This document shows positions 10,285 to 20,918 of a stretch of DNA of 64,000 nucleotides, piece after piece. The translations under genes and the position numbers were made by a program. The notes below the pieces were generated by a model. It searched no databases. It saw only the letters and a program-made list of their open reading frames with translations, and was not told the origin of the DNA. Source of the DNA: Limnomonas spitsbergensis (taxonomy: Eukaryota; Chlorophyta; Chlorophyceae; Chlamydomonadales); NCBI GenBank assembly GCA_037349105.1, contig JAYJMM010000099.1, positions 682,001 to 746,000 of the forward strand, written 5' to 3'. How positions within the stretch are numbered: the stretch's first letter is position 1; the number at the start of each line of letters is the position of its first letter.

Positions 10285-10602
10285 TCAATTCGTTAACTGC
10301 TCCTCCTTCCCACCACTTAACATTTTGTTAGCTCCACGCGCATTCTTCACACGCACTAGCATCACAGAATCTTTGTGTGTAGAGGTCCAGTGGGCCAGCG
10401 CATTCGAGATGGGCAACCACTTCACGTGCTCACTGAAAGAATTACCTGACATTGTAACACAATACCTCCCATTAGAAAGAAAGCTAAGAGGAGCCACCGA
10501 TTCAAAAGTTACACTTGCCCCAGTCGGGGGTGTAGGTTGGGCCGGGGTGTAGCTTCGATCTTTCGGGATCGGAGGTCGGGATGACACCCGCCCGGATGAC
10601 AC
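10285..10602 (-). CDS. Unrecognised ORF, possible retroelement fragment
   Basis: A 105-codon minus-strand frame runs from ATG at 10602 to a stop at 10285. Its middle (SNGRYCVTMSGNSFSEHVK) loosely recalls the start of copia-type integrase catalytic domains (form 'G.RY.VT..DDFS..'), but the acidic residues expected there are missing. It could equally be a chance frame or one exon of a host gene. The neighbouring DNA is a short dispersed repeat (about 10740-10800) and simple sequence (10090-10150, GAAGAAGGAGGAG). Confidence 0.2.
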   Translation of the reverse strand: MSSGRVSSRPPIPKDRSYTPAQPTPPTGASVTFESVAPLSFLSNGRYCVTMSGNSFSEHVKWLPISNALAHWTSTHKDSVMLVRVKNARGANKMLSGGKEEQLTN

Positions 10603-10739
10603 CCAGGATCCCCCCTGCCCGGGTGCCCCTACCCAGGATGGCGCCTGGGATGCTTCACGGCGATATGGCCAACCTATGATCTTCTGGCAAGGAAACAGTG
10701 TGCATTCGCAAAATATAGCGACGCAACGTTATGGCATGC

Positions 10740-12403
10740 AGCAATTGTGATGCTCTGCTGGACTGTAAAAATCCACACAAACAAACATCACATGCCTGTC
10801 ACTCATCTACCCATATCAGTGAGACAGGGACAGATCCTTCAGTCCATATGGTACATGGGGGACCTCCTGACTCCTGAGCAAGGTGTCACGATACGGCTTC
10901 AGATTATTCGGAACAGGAATGTCCGGATTCTACTGATACAAGGTAGCATGATACAGCATGCATTTAGCCGGATTGTGATACCATGCTCCATTGCTCCTGA
11001 GGCATTATTTTCCAGACCTCACGCAGTAGTCATGCAGTGGTCAAGGTACACGAGCCAGTACCCAAGGGACACCTTTTGAAGCATCTGGATTGAACTGCAC
11101 ACCATATTTGATATGTCTGAAGTCAAGTTAAGAACGGTGCATACCCGCTGGGCCCTGCTGATGTCAGAAGTGGTGAGGGCAGATCGATGACTAGGTTATC
11201 CTGGCTTGGCAAGTCGTGACACATAATTATGTAGTGCAAACTGTTTTGAGCTCATTCTTAACTGATACACTTGGTGCCTTGGCCAGGTGCACCTTTCGTG
11301 TTCTTCACTGATGAACATGTAGCGGGTCGTTACACATCTCTCAGCGTGGGACGTAACAGGTCAAACGAATAGTACACTAATCATCGTACACACACAAATA
11401 AATGCCTCAGCAGACTGTCTTGGGCCCTCGATCGAAGCCATCAGAAGACAAACCTAGCCCAGGCCAGGCTCTCTGGCTCCATGCCATCATGGGCCACAGG
11501 AGGTTTCTTCAACTCAACTGTTGCTCAAGCCATCATGGTTTTCTCAGCTCAACTGTTTCCTGCCTCCCTAGACAAGGACCTGCCAATGCTTCGCGGGAAG
11601 CAGTTTCTGCACCTTCTTGGTGGCCAATGGATTGTAGCAAAAGCTGCTGTGGTGTTCAATTCCCCTGCGTCAAATGACTCCAATCTTATGCCCCATTTGG
11701 GCCGTACACATTCCACATGAAAACTCATCATGTGCCTTCTTGGCAGTTGGCGCCCATTGGCCAGTACAACAGCCTGGAATTCCTCAGCTTTGTATGGCGG
11801 GCCCCTCGATGATCCAGCTCTGGCTTTTGGATAATTGCCAAGAAATGCTGCCGTAGTGCTGTCTACTTGGGCTTGGGCCTGCCCAGTGGCTGCAAGTACT
11901 TGGCGGCCAATTCCTCCTGTGTCTTCTTCTTGGACTCGTTACACCTGAAAAAGCGGGGTCGCAATTGTTATGCTTGGATAGATTTTATTGAGGGATACAG
12001 GTCAATTTGCTCAAGGCACTTCAAATTTGTTCTTCGACTCCTTGCACCTGAAAGGGCGGGTGCAGTTGCATTCATGGTCAAGAGTCACTCATGAATCAAG
12101 AGTGTCTGGTAGACATTTTCAAAATTATAGATCGGTACTTGAAGGGTCATAAAATCCAGGAAGCAGCGCCTGCAGATGTTTTTCTGCCTCCTCCCATACT
12201 TGACGCACCAATTGACGGTTGCAACAAGGCCAGGTTGCAATCGGAAATTGAGACTTGGGGTCCAATATTGAAGGTTGTTGAAAAATAAATATTCAAATCA
12301 GGCCTGTCGAAAGGCAAAAATCAAAATGTTTTTGCAGAACATGCGGAAATCATATATAAAAACATACTGTAAAATGAACACTCAACCCTGCACCGTGACT
12401 CAC
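10740..12403. other. Mostly no supported gene
   Basis: The start holds a partial copy of the 245-bp dispersed repeat. A 65-codon plus-strand frame (12091-12288) is compositionally protein-like (it includes CLVDIFKIIDRYLKG) but I cannot connect it to splice sites. The downstream exons of the minus-strand gene at 12.4-14.1 kb should lie in this region, yet I could not identify one with confidence. Confidence 0.35.
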
Positions 12404-14095
12404 CGAGTATAAAGGTTGCACATGTACTCTTTCTGTTCCTCCGCTGACACGTGCTTGACAGGCTCCCACTTTTCCTTGCCGGTGGCATCGAACCTCAGCT
12501 GCACTCGCTCAAGCTTGCCCTCGTCTCCCTCGCTGATTGACTTGGTTTGATACAGCCTGTGGGATATCACGCACCAGGTCAGGTGCTCATCGTTAACGAA
12601 TTATAAATCTCAAGTACACTCCCCCTACCTTGCCCTCTGGTCCCCCACGCTGAACAACTTAATCTCATACAGCCCCTTAAGGAACAAAATGCATTGCAGT
12701 GTGTGCCAGACCATCGCTATGGCTGCGGAGAATGGGCGGTCACCACAGGGGCACAGGGGACCAAAGCTGGAGTGGCCGGAGGCCAGCGGTCCAAGCAGCA
12801 GGCACATTGCTGCGCCAGGTGCTCCCTTATCCATAGATCATTATGCTGCTAAGTGGCAGCTGAAGCACTTAAAACGACCACTCGTTCAGCTCAATATCAA
12901 TTACTGTGGCCATCAAAGGCTCTTCTCAATAAGCATGCAAATGTTTGGATCCTGGTTGCACTAATATGAATGTCAGCGCATGCCAGACAACATTTGAGAG
13001 GCTGCAGAGCGACCACATGTTGGACCCTTGGGACCAAATCTTGACCGTCTGCAGCACGACACAGCTCCGTTGCACCAAGCCCTGCCGGCCATGGGCCGTA
13101 TATTCATGATCTACCTCACGTCCTCACCCACAGCTTACCCGGTCATGCACACTAAAATGAACTGCGCCAGACGCACCTTGTAATCACGTCCTCGATTTCA
13201 GAGGCTGTGAGAGTCTTTGAGGGGACATAGTTTGGGGCAGTCTTGGCGGCGCCTGACGGCTCGTACAGCTTTCCGGCGAATGCGTTGTACATGCGGTCCA
13301 AGGAGGCACACAGCTCGTCTCCAGTGATGATGCGGCCCTGCGTTCACCAGGGTTTAAGGCCGAGGGTTAGGGTTTAGGGCCAAGGATGAAGAGCTGAGGG
13401 TTAGGGTTTAGGGCCTAGGGTTCATGTCAACAGCCAAGGGTGTAGGGCTTAGAGCCGAGGGTTAGGGTTCAGGGGCAATAATAAGGATTTGGGGCCGGGG
13501 GTTAGGGTTCACAGTCAAGTTTAGGATTTTTGGTCGAGGGTTAGGGTTTAGGGCCCCGAGGGTTAGGGTCAAGGGCCGGGGGCAGGTGGCCTTGTGTTCT
13601 CGCCTTGGGCGGGCAGCACTGTAGCCGCCAAAGGCCCGATTAGGGCCAAGCCTTGGCCAACCTTCCATCAGTGAACCAATCAGTGGCTGACCGAGGCCAG
13701 CAGGTACCTGCCTGAACTGAAGCTGAAATCTAGCTGAACCACGGAGGAAGAAACACGTAGCGTCAGGAGCAATATCAGGAATACGGGGCGGGCACCAAGG
13801 GCCACTGTTTGTGTGAGGATGTCTCAGCTCAATTTAAGCAACACTTAAGCTACACTTCAGCTATAACCTGGCCTATGGCCAGCTGGGCTTCACCATTCAT
13901 CCTCCATCCTCCACTCTGAACAAGGTGCCTACGACACATTTCCCCCAGCGCCAGCCCCGGCATCCCTGCCCTGCCCTACCCAGCGCAACCCCTGTCTCAC
14001 ATTGGGCGTCTTGAAGGTTCCTTTAAGCCATGGCTCGTGTGGCTTGATCTTGGAGGGCGACTTGGGGTGCACTTGCATGTGGTCCAAGCTGGCCA
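12404..14095 (-). CDS. Three exons of an unrecognised multi-exon gene
   Basis: Exons at 14001-14095, 13177-13337 and 12404-12556 join in frame. The first ends with a complete codon at GTGAGA. The second starts after CGCAG, is 161 nt long, and ends two bases into a codon at GTGCGT. The third starts after CCACAG with the base completing that codon and ends at GTGAGT. The peptide is hydrophilic and ordered-looking: KPHEPWLKGTFKTPN, then GRIITGDELCASLDRMYNAF, then SISEGDEGKLERVQLRFDA. I do not recognise the family. First and last exons are missing. A possible upstream exon (RDILAALHEGLLPPLPA) is near 14160-14240. The first intron holds degenerate GGGTTAGGG/TTTAGGG words. Intact phases at every junction make a real, expressed gene likely. 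Confidence 0.7.
13345..13580. repeat. Degenerate telomere-like GGGTTTAGGG repeats in intron
   Basis: AGGGTTAGGGTTTAGGGCC recurs about eight times with spacers such as CGAGG and CAAGG. The G-rich strand is the plus strand, opposite to the CCCTAAA satellite at 3 kb. It lies within an intron of the minus-strand gene around it. Confidence 0.7.
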
Positions 14096-14299
14096 CTGTT
14101 CCTGAATGCCAGCCGGGAGAAGTGAGAATTTCGGGCTAACGTCAGGGGCACACCACAGCCGTCACACTTCTAAGCAGGCAAGGGAGGCAGGAGCCCCTCG
14201 TGCAAGGCGGCCAGGATGTCTCGCTCCGGTGAGAAGCACCAAGCACACAGCCACCATGGCCTATCAGCCAGGGGGGTCAGGATTCAGGATCCTGCCATA

Positions 14300-14640
14300 C
14301 TGGAGAGATGCATGGTGGGCATGCCACCTCAGTACATGATGGGCATGCCACCTAAGGACATGGTGGGCATGCCACCTTCATACATGCTACGAGCTCCCTG
14401 CTGCCAAGTCGTTGCATGGCTTCTCACAACATCCATATGGTAATCCTTGGCAGCCTAGAGAGATGCATGGTGGGCATGCTACTTAAGAGCATGCTATTTA
14501 AGGGTATGCTACCTAAGGGCATGCTACTAGTCCCCTGTTGCCTAGTAGATCCTGAAGGCGTTGCATTTGCATGGCCTCTCATCAGTGCCAATTATACAGC
14601 AACACATTGCATCCTGGAGAGTTGCGGTGGGCATGCCACC
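14300..14640. repeat. Short repeat with GGTGGGCATGCCACC
   Basis: The words ATGCATGGTGGGCATGC and GGGCATGCCACCT recur about seven times at uneven spacing, with a larger copy of a GAGAGATGCATGG-led unit at about 14305 and 14458. No coding signal. Confidence 0.65.
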
Positions 14641-14912
14641 CACAGCGTTTTGATCCCCGGCTATTAGGCCTCGTTAAGCGGGCGGCCGCCCAAAGCCAGA
14701 ATGGGAATAAACCCTGGGTCGGCTTACGGCTGGTGGCCCGAGTAGCATAGCTGGCTGCACCTGGGGACTCCGACCGTAGGCCGTACTGTAGCTGACGTGT
14801 AGGTGAGTCACGAAAAAGGAAAAAACGGCCACCTATGATGAAACCCACCCCTGCTGCTGAGTCCCTGGCTGATTCGCAATCAGGATGCAGCCACTGGTAA
14901 AGCGTGCATACG

Positions 14913-16842
14913 CAGGCATTGGAGGTGACCGAGAAACCATCATCACCCTCAACAGCCTGCCAGGCATTGGAGGTGACCGAGAAACCATCATCACCCTCAA
15001 CAGCCTGCCAGGCATTGGAGGTGACCGAGAAACCATCATCACCCTCAACAGCCTGCCAGGCATGGGAGGTAACCGAGAAACCATCATCACCCTCAACAGC
15101 CTGCCAGGCATGGGAGGTGACCGAGAAACCATCATCACCCTCAACAGCCTGCCAGGCATGGGAGGTGACCGAGAAACCATCATCACCCTCAACAGCCTGC
15201 CAGGCATGGGAGGTGACCGAGAAACCATCATTACCCTCAACAGCCTGCCAGGCATGGGAGGTGACCGAGAAACCATCATCACCCTCAACAGCCTGCCAGG
15301 CATGGGAGGTGACCGAGAAACCATCATCACCCTCAACAGCCTGCCAGGCATGGGAGGTGACCGAGAAACCATCATCACCCTCAACAGCCTGCCAGGCATT
15401 GGAGGTGACCGAGAAACCATCATTACCCTCAACAGCCTGCCAGGCATGGGAGGTGACCGAGAAACCATCATCACCCTCAACAGCCTGCCAGGCATGGGAG
15501 GTGACCGAGAAACCATCATCACCCTCAACAGCCTGCCAGGCATTGGAGGTGACCGAGAAACCATCATCACCCTCAACAGCCTGCCAGGCATTGGAGGTGA
15601 CCGAGAAACCATCATCACCCTCAACAGCCTGCCAGGCATGGGAGGTGACCGAGAAACCATCATCACCCTCAACAGCCTGCCAGGCATGGGAGGTGACCGA
15701 GAAACCATCATCACCCTCAACAGCCTGCCAGGCATTGGAGGTGACCGAGAAACCATCATCACCCTCAACAGCCTGCCAGGCATGGGAGGTGACCGAGAAA
15801 CCATCATCACCCTCAACAGCCTGCCAGGCATGGGAGGTGACCGAGAAACCATCATCACCCTCAACAGCCTGCCAGGCATTGGAGGTGACCGAGAAACCAT
15901 CATCACCCTCAACAGCCTGCCAGGCATGGGAGGTGACCGAGAAACCATCATCACCCTCAACAGCCTGCCAGGCATTGGAGGTGACCGAGAAACCATCATC
16001 ACCCTCAACAGCCTGCCAGGCATTGGAGGTGACCGAGAAACCATCATCACCCTCAACAGCCTGCCAGGCATGGGAGGTGACCGAGAAACCATCATCACCC
16101 TCAACAGCCTGCCAGGCATGGGAGGTGACCGAGAAACCATCATCACCCTCAACAGCCTGCCAGGCATGGGAGGTGACCGAGAAACCATCATCACCCTCAA
16201 CAGCCTGCCAGGCATTGGAGGTGACCGAGAAACCATCATTACCCTCAATAGCCTGCCAGGCATTGGAGGTGACCGAGAAACCATCATCACCCTCAACAGC
16301 CTGCCAGGCATGGGAGGTGACCGAGAAACCATCATCACCCTCAACAGCCTGCCAGGCATGGGAGGTGACCGAGAAACCATCATCACCCTGAACAGCCTGC
16401 CAGGCATGGGAGGTGACCGAGAAACCATCATCACCCTCAACAGCCTGCCAGGCATGGGAGGTGACCGAGAAACCATCATCACCCTCAACAGCCTGCCAGG
16501 CATGGGAGGTGACCGAGAAACCATCATCACCCTCAACAGCCTGCCAGGCATTGGAGGTGACCGAGAAACCATCATCACCCTCAACAGCCTGCCAGGCATG
16601 GGAGGTGACCGAGAAACCATCATCACCCTCAACAGCCTGCCAGGCATGGGAGGTGACCGAGAAACCATCATCACCCTCAACAGCCTGCCAGGCATGGGAG
16701 GTGACCGAGAAACCATCATCACCCTCAACAGCCTGCCAGGCATTGGAGGTGACCGAGAAACCATCATCACCCTCAACAGCCTGCCAGGCATTGGAGGTGA
16801 CCGAGAAACCATCATCACCCTCAACAGCCTGCCAGGCATTGG
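14913..16842. repeat. 48-bp minisatellite, ~40 copies, open in several frames
   Basis: A strictly 48-bp unit (GGAGGTGACCGAGAAACCAT, then CATCACCCTCAACAGCCTGC, then CAGGCATT or CAGGCATG) repeats without indels. Sixteen codons per unit and no stops leave long frames open: minus 14582-16981 (799 codons) and plus 14885-16918 (677 codons). Of five variant sites, the plus frame starting 14885 treats three as silent (ATC/ATT, CTC/CTG, AAC/AAT), one as Ile/Met and one as a single Asp-to-Asn. In the plus frame starting 14904 one variant makes a stop. The pattern mildly favours the 14885 frame (peptide GGDRETIITLNSLPG) if any is translated. Near-identity of copies points to recent expansion or homogenisation. 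Confidence 0.95.
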
Positions 16843-16994
16843 CTGGTTTGCTCTGCCTGGCCCGTTCAGTCTGTTTGGGTGTTACGGGTTCAGGGTTCAG
16901 ACAGCTACCTGCCCATAGCCATTTTCGGATAAGGCTTTGCGTGGTTGCCTTAACTCTGAAACAAGAGCAGATGCATCGCACTGGAGCAAGCAGC

Positions 16995-17095
16995 TCCCAA
17001 TGGGGTTTAGGCTTATGTAGGGTTAGGGCTTATTTAGGGCTGAGGCTTATTTAGGGTTGAGGCTTATTTAGGGTTGAGGCTTAGTTAGGTAGGCT
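16995..17095. repeat. ~17-bp repeat with TTTAGGG words
   Basis: GGCTTATTTAGGGTTGA repeats about four times after two diverged units. It lies just downstream of the 3' end of the gene at 17186-18736. Confidence 0.7.
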
Positions 17096-17185
17096 TCACC
17101 CATCCCTAGACAGATAGAATGCGCATGGGCGGGCAGCCCCTGGTTTGCACCAAATGCACAAGGCCTGAGTGTGCAAGAGTTTGGA

Positions 17186-18736
17186 CTACAACACAACAGT
17201 GGTAGCATGATGCATCCGAGCATCTCTCTGAAGAAGCATGAGAAGCGTGTTCTCCAAACTTTGATCCCAAAACGCACCAGGTCGCGACGGCGTCTCAACG
17301 GCGACGGGCGACGGGGCTGCCTTGCCATCTTTAGAAGCCACTGACTTGTTTGAGGCCTCCGAGGCGGGGGCGGGAGGCGCAGGTGTAGCAGCGGGGACGC
17401 CCGATGCGCTATTTTCTGACGCCGGGGCAGCAGGCGAGGCTGCGCCGGAGGTTCTCGCTTGAGACACAGATGGGGGTGCGGACTGGGAGGCCTCAGCAGC
17501 GGGCGGGGGTCCGGATTCCGATCCCTCAGCAGTGGGTGGTGGCGGGGGCTCAGATCCCTCAGCAGCAGGCGGGGGGGCGGGCTCCGAGCCCTCGGCAGCA
17601 GGCGGAGGCGCATCCTCTGCGGGAGCAGCGGCATTCGGGTCCGCATCGGCAGCAGGATCAGCGGCGGCTCCCTCTGCGTCACCCTCCGTGGGCGGGGCGT
17701 CGGCAGGCGGGGCCTCCGTGTTGGCGGGGGCGGCTTCCGGCTCTGCTGTGGCCGGCTCGGCAGCAGACTCAACGTCAGCTGGAGCTGGCTCCGCTGCTGG
17801 CTCAGCAGGGGCTGGTTCTGGCTCTGCCGGTGCAGCATCGGGTTCGGCAGGTGCTGTCTCGGGCTCAGGCTCCGGGGCCACGGGTTCTGGTTCAGGCTCA
17901 GGCTCAGCAAGGGCCGCCTCAGGCTCAGGGTCCGGGGCAGCGGCTTCAGCCTCTGGCTCCGACTCAGGGGGGTCTTTGGGGCCGTCGTCTTCTGGGCCTT
18001 CTTCAGGCTCGGGAGCTGCACGGCGAGTGAAGGGTAGAATGTCACAGTTTGATCTCGCAGACAGAAATTCAGCTGGAAGGAGCATCCCAACTTGCAAGGG
18101 CGCCCACAAGTGGCTAGGCTAAAATTTATGTACTGTGTACAATGCAGCAATGCAGACAACGTATAAGATACATGTGCCGGTACAGTGTGCAATGTACCAG
18201 TATACAATAAAGTTGGTTGAGGGACCGTTTTGATTCCCTGGCTGCCATGAGTGAGGGAGGGTCCATGGGGATGGGGTGCGCCATGCTTGGGTTTGAGATC
18301 TTGCGGTCGCTGATGGGGTGCTCGTGCATGGGGGGTGGATGCAGCAGGCTTCCAACCCGCCGCCCATGCTTTGCATGCTCTCAGATTGGAAAGAAAGCAC
18401 CGGAAGACATGGCCATCATGGCGGATGAGGAGCGAAGTGGGCTGGCGGCACTTGTGTATCAAGGTCATGGCGAAGGCTGCGGACATTCCGGGCCTATGCA
18501 CAGGGGTTGGCAGCAACGTATCTCTGGGGCTCCAGGGTGGTCATGGGTTTTAAAGGAGCTGTCTGACCTGCAGGCTCATCGGTGGGGGCTTCAGGTGCAG
18601 GTTCCTCCTCGGCCGCGGGTTCGGGGGCCTCCTCGGGAGCTGGCTCAGCCTCGGCAGGGGGGTCCACGGCAGCCTCGGCGTCCTCAGTAGGGGACACCTC
18701 GACTGCGGCAGGGACCGCCGCTGTCTCGTCCGACAT
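17186..18736 (-). CDS. Acidic Pro/Glu/Ala-rich protein, two exons
   Basis: Exon 1 is 18568-18736 (ATG, 56 codons plus one base) and exon 2 is 18015-17186. The donor (GCAG|GTCAGA) and acceptor (CGCCGTGCAG|CT) join in frame and give about 332 residues. The protein starts MSDETAAVPAAVEVSP and is dominated by Pro, Glu and Ala. It contains PEPEPEP-type runs and several AAEGSEP(A/P)PPP repeats. It ends with a short less biased tail (FWDQSLENTLLMLLQRDARM) that could be an amphipathic helix. No enzymatic domain, signal peptide or membrane span is seen. It is probably disordered; function unknown. Competing frames over exon 2 (minus 17068-18516, plus 17532-18122) are open only because of the GC-rich repeats. 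This frame is preferred because it has a start exon and matching phase. Confidence 0.65.
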
Positions 18737-18739
18737 GAT

Positions 18740-20109
18740 TCAAGCACGCGGCTGGTGGAGGCAAAGAGGTCTGCGAGAGGCAGCGATGGGCCGTGAAGGG
18801 GGGTACCGCAACATGTTCCGCCACAATATTCAGCAATAACAAGTCTGACTATTTCAAAGTTGTTGTAATTCGGTTTTCATGGACAAAATCGTCGATTCCA
18901 GAGCGTGGACATGGGTTATGAGTTGTTCCGCTCATTATCATGACATCGCTTAAACAAGCGATGTATGCCCACAAGTGAAAGCTATGTATCAATGCTTCAG
19001 CGTTATAACTCGAATATAAAAAGACATTCATCGTTACACACCTGGGGCCGATGTCGCAATAGCTAATGGGAACTGCAGTCGGCGATGAGATCACGCTCCG
19101 CCCAGTGACCTGAGCAAAATTGAACGCAGGAACAAAAACAAAGCGTTGATATTGATTTCTGTCGCATTTCTCCTACGAGGAGCATTTACTCACGACGAAC
19201 AGTACACGTGGCAGTACATGCTGCGCCCAACGTGGGTGGTGACTGCCCTCTGGTTCTTAGTATAGTCCGCAACTAAAATTATGTGTTTCAGTGCCTAGAC
19301 ATAGCACATACCTGGGTATTTATAACACAGTTCAATAACTTAATGTGTGGGTTCAACCGAAAGAGGCAGTGGAACCTTCCCTCAATTCCTGGAACAAGCC
19401 AACTTGCAGTACAGCACCACGGTACAGCACGCCAACACGGCATGACAGAGTTTACTGGTTGATCAGTGGTGGCTAAATGGATTAGTAATTCATTGCCTCG
19501 TTCATAGAGACCCACCGGTATGGTATATGGTTTGCTTGGTTGATGTCTTGCAGGCCAGTGCCCCATGCAAGATATCTTGCACAACTAGGCTCAGTAGTCA
19601 TGTACCCCATAAATGTGTTTCACGTGCTCCATTTTTATAAATTAAGTCCTTCAACCTCACAGTCCTGGTATGGTTAAGTGGCATGCTGGTGTGCTAGTTC
19701 TACGGAGCCGAAACCAGTGCAGCAGATTCTTGTGCAAGAGGACGGGGAGTGCCGGTTGCAGAAGGTGCAACATGTTCGTAGGTAACATTTTCCTGGCCGC
19801 CCTGGAGCCTAAGAAGCCCCATTGGGACCAAACCTGCACCAGCTGACTGCCCATGCAGCATCGCAGGCCGTGCACGAGGTGTCGGCCCAAATACCGGTGG
19901 ATGGCTGAACTGTAGTTGAGCCATGGAAAGACTAACATGGGCCGGCCTTTCAAGGAGCACCGTCATTTGAGTGTAGTTCAACACTGGGAATTCAATAATA
20001 TGACGCTTGTAACACTCTCTACATTCGAAAGACCCTGCGTTCCCGACATTTCAAGCATTAACCAACGCATGTGCAAGCAAGGGCACACGCTAACTTACAC
20101 AGGATACAA
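18740..20109. other. No supported gene
   Basis: Intergenic-looking. Minus-strand frames of 90-100 codons at 19288-19584 and 19657-19984 show no motif, and two frames overlap in the second. The 5' region of the Pro/Glu/Ala gene starts at 18736; I see no clear promoter element. Confidence 0.4.
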
Positions 20110-20230
20110 AAGCAGCATACCTTGACTCAAGCAACACGCAAAAGCAGCATACTATGCGTTGACTCAAGCAACAAACAAATACAGCATACGTTTACTCATG
20201 CAGCATATCATAACAGTAAGCAGCATGTGT
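20110..20230. repeat. ~36-bp short tandem repeat
   Basis: AAAGCAGCATAC...TGACTCAAGCAACA words recur three to four times with decay. Confidence 0.6.
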
Positions 20231-20918
20231 TCCATTAGCCCCTTGCTGGACACCGGTGTGCACGATCAAGGTGTTCCAGGAGTGTGATAAGCAGCCGTGT
20301 TTCTACTGTTTATGTTAGCGCACGTCAGCTACATGTCAGCTTCACTACAACCTGCGGCCCCTGGGCCCTGTTGCAAGGCCCAGGTCAAAAGTTGGTCCAT
20401 ATCGACCCTATGATGGCTACCCAGCAGCCCCAAAGTTGTCTGGCGTGCACAAAATTAAGAATAGTACTCCATGTATGGCCCTTACCTACAGGTCAGCTTC
20501 AGTTCAGCTGCATCCAGGCTCCTTGCCGGAAGTCTCATGCACGATCTAGGTGTTCCATGTGTGTCTCACATTTTAATTCTTGTCACATGCGGGGCCTGCC
20601 TGCCACCTGCCAGACACAGGCCTGAGGAGGCAGAGTGAATGCTGCATTGCGGACCCCTTTCAAAGCAGCAACATCCGCTGGCAACCACACAGCTATGCAA
20701 AGATCAAACAATCCCATGGGACGGGTCACAGCGCCTGTTCATCTGGGAGAAGCGTTGCTGCCTTGCTGCCCTAGCGTCTTTACCCCTGGCTGCCCCTCGA
20801 AAGAACCACACCTGGGGGAAGAGTCGAATCTTTGCTTGCCTGGCGTCTCCTCATCTAGCCGCCAATCAAGAGCAATACAAAAGGGGGAAGCATTGTCGCC
20901 CCCGCTCCCTTAGCACCT

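Noticed and set aside
14582..16981. 799-codon and 668-codon minus-strand frames through the 48-bp array
   Set aside because: Openness follows from a stop-free unit divisible by three. The variants change residues in these frames and the flanks show no gene structure.
17068..18516. 482-codon minus frame and 196-codon plus frame over the Pro/Glu/Ala gene
   Set aside because: They are alternative readings of GC-rich codon repeats. Only the Pro/Glu/Ala frame has a start exon, splice sites and matching phase.
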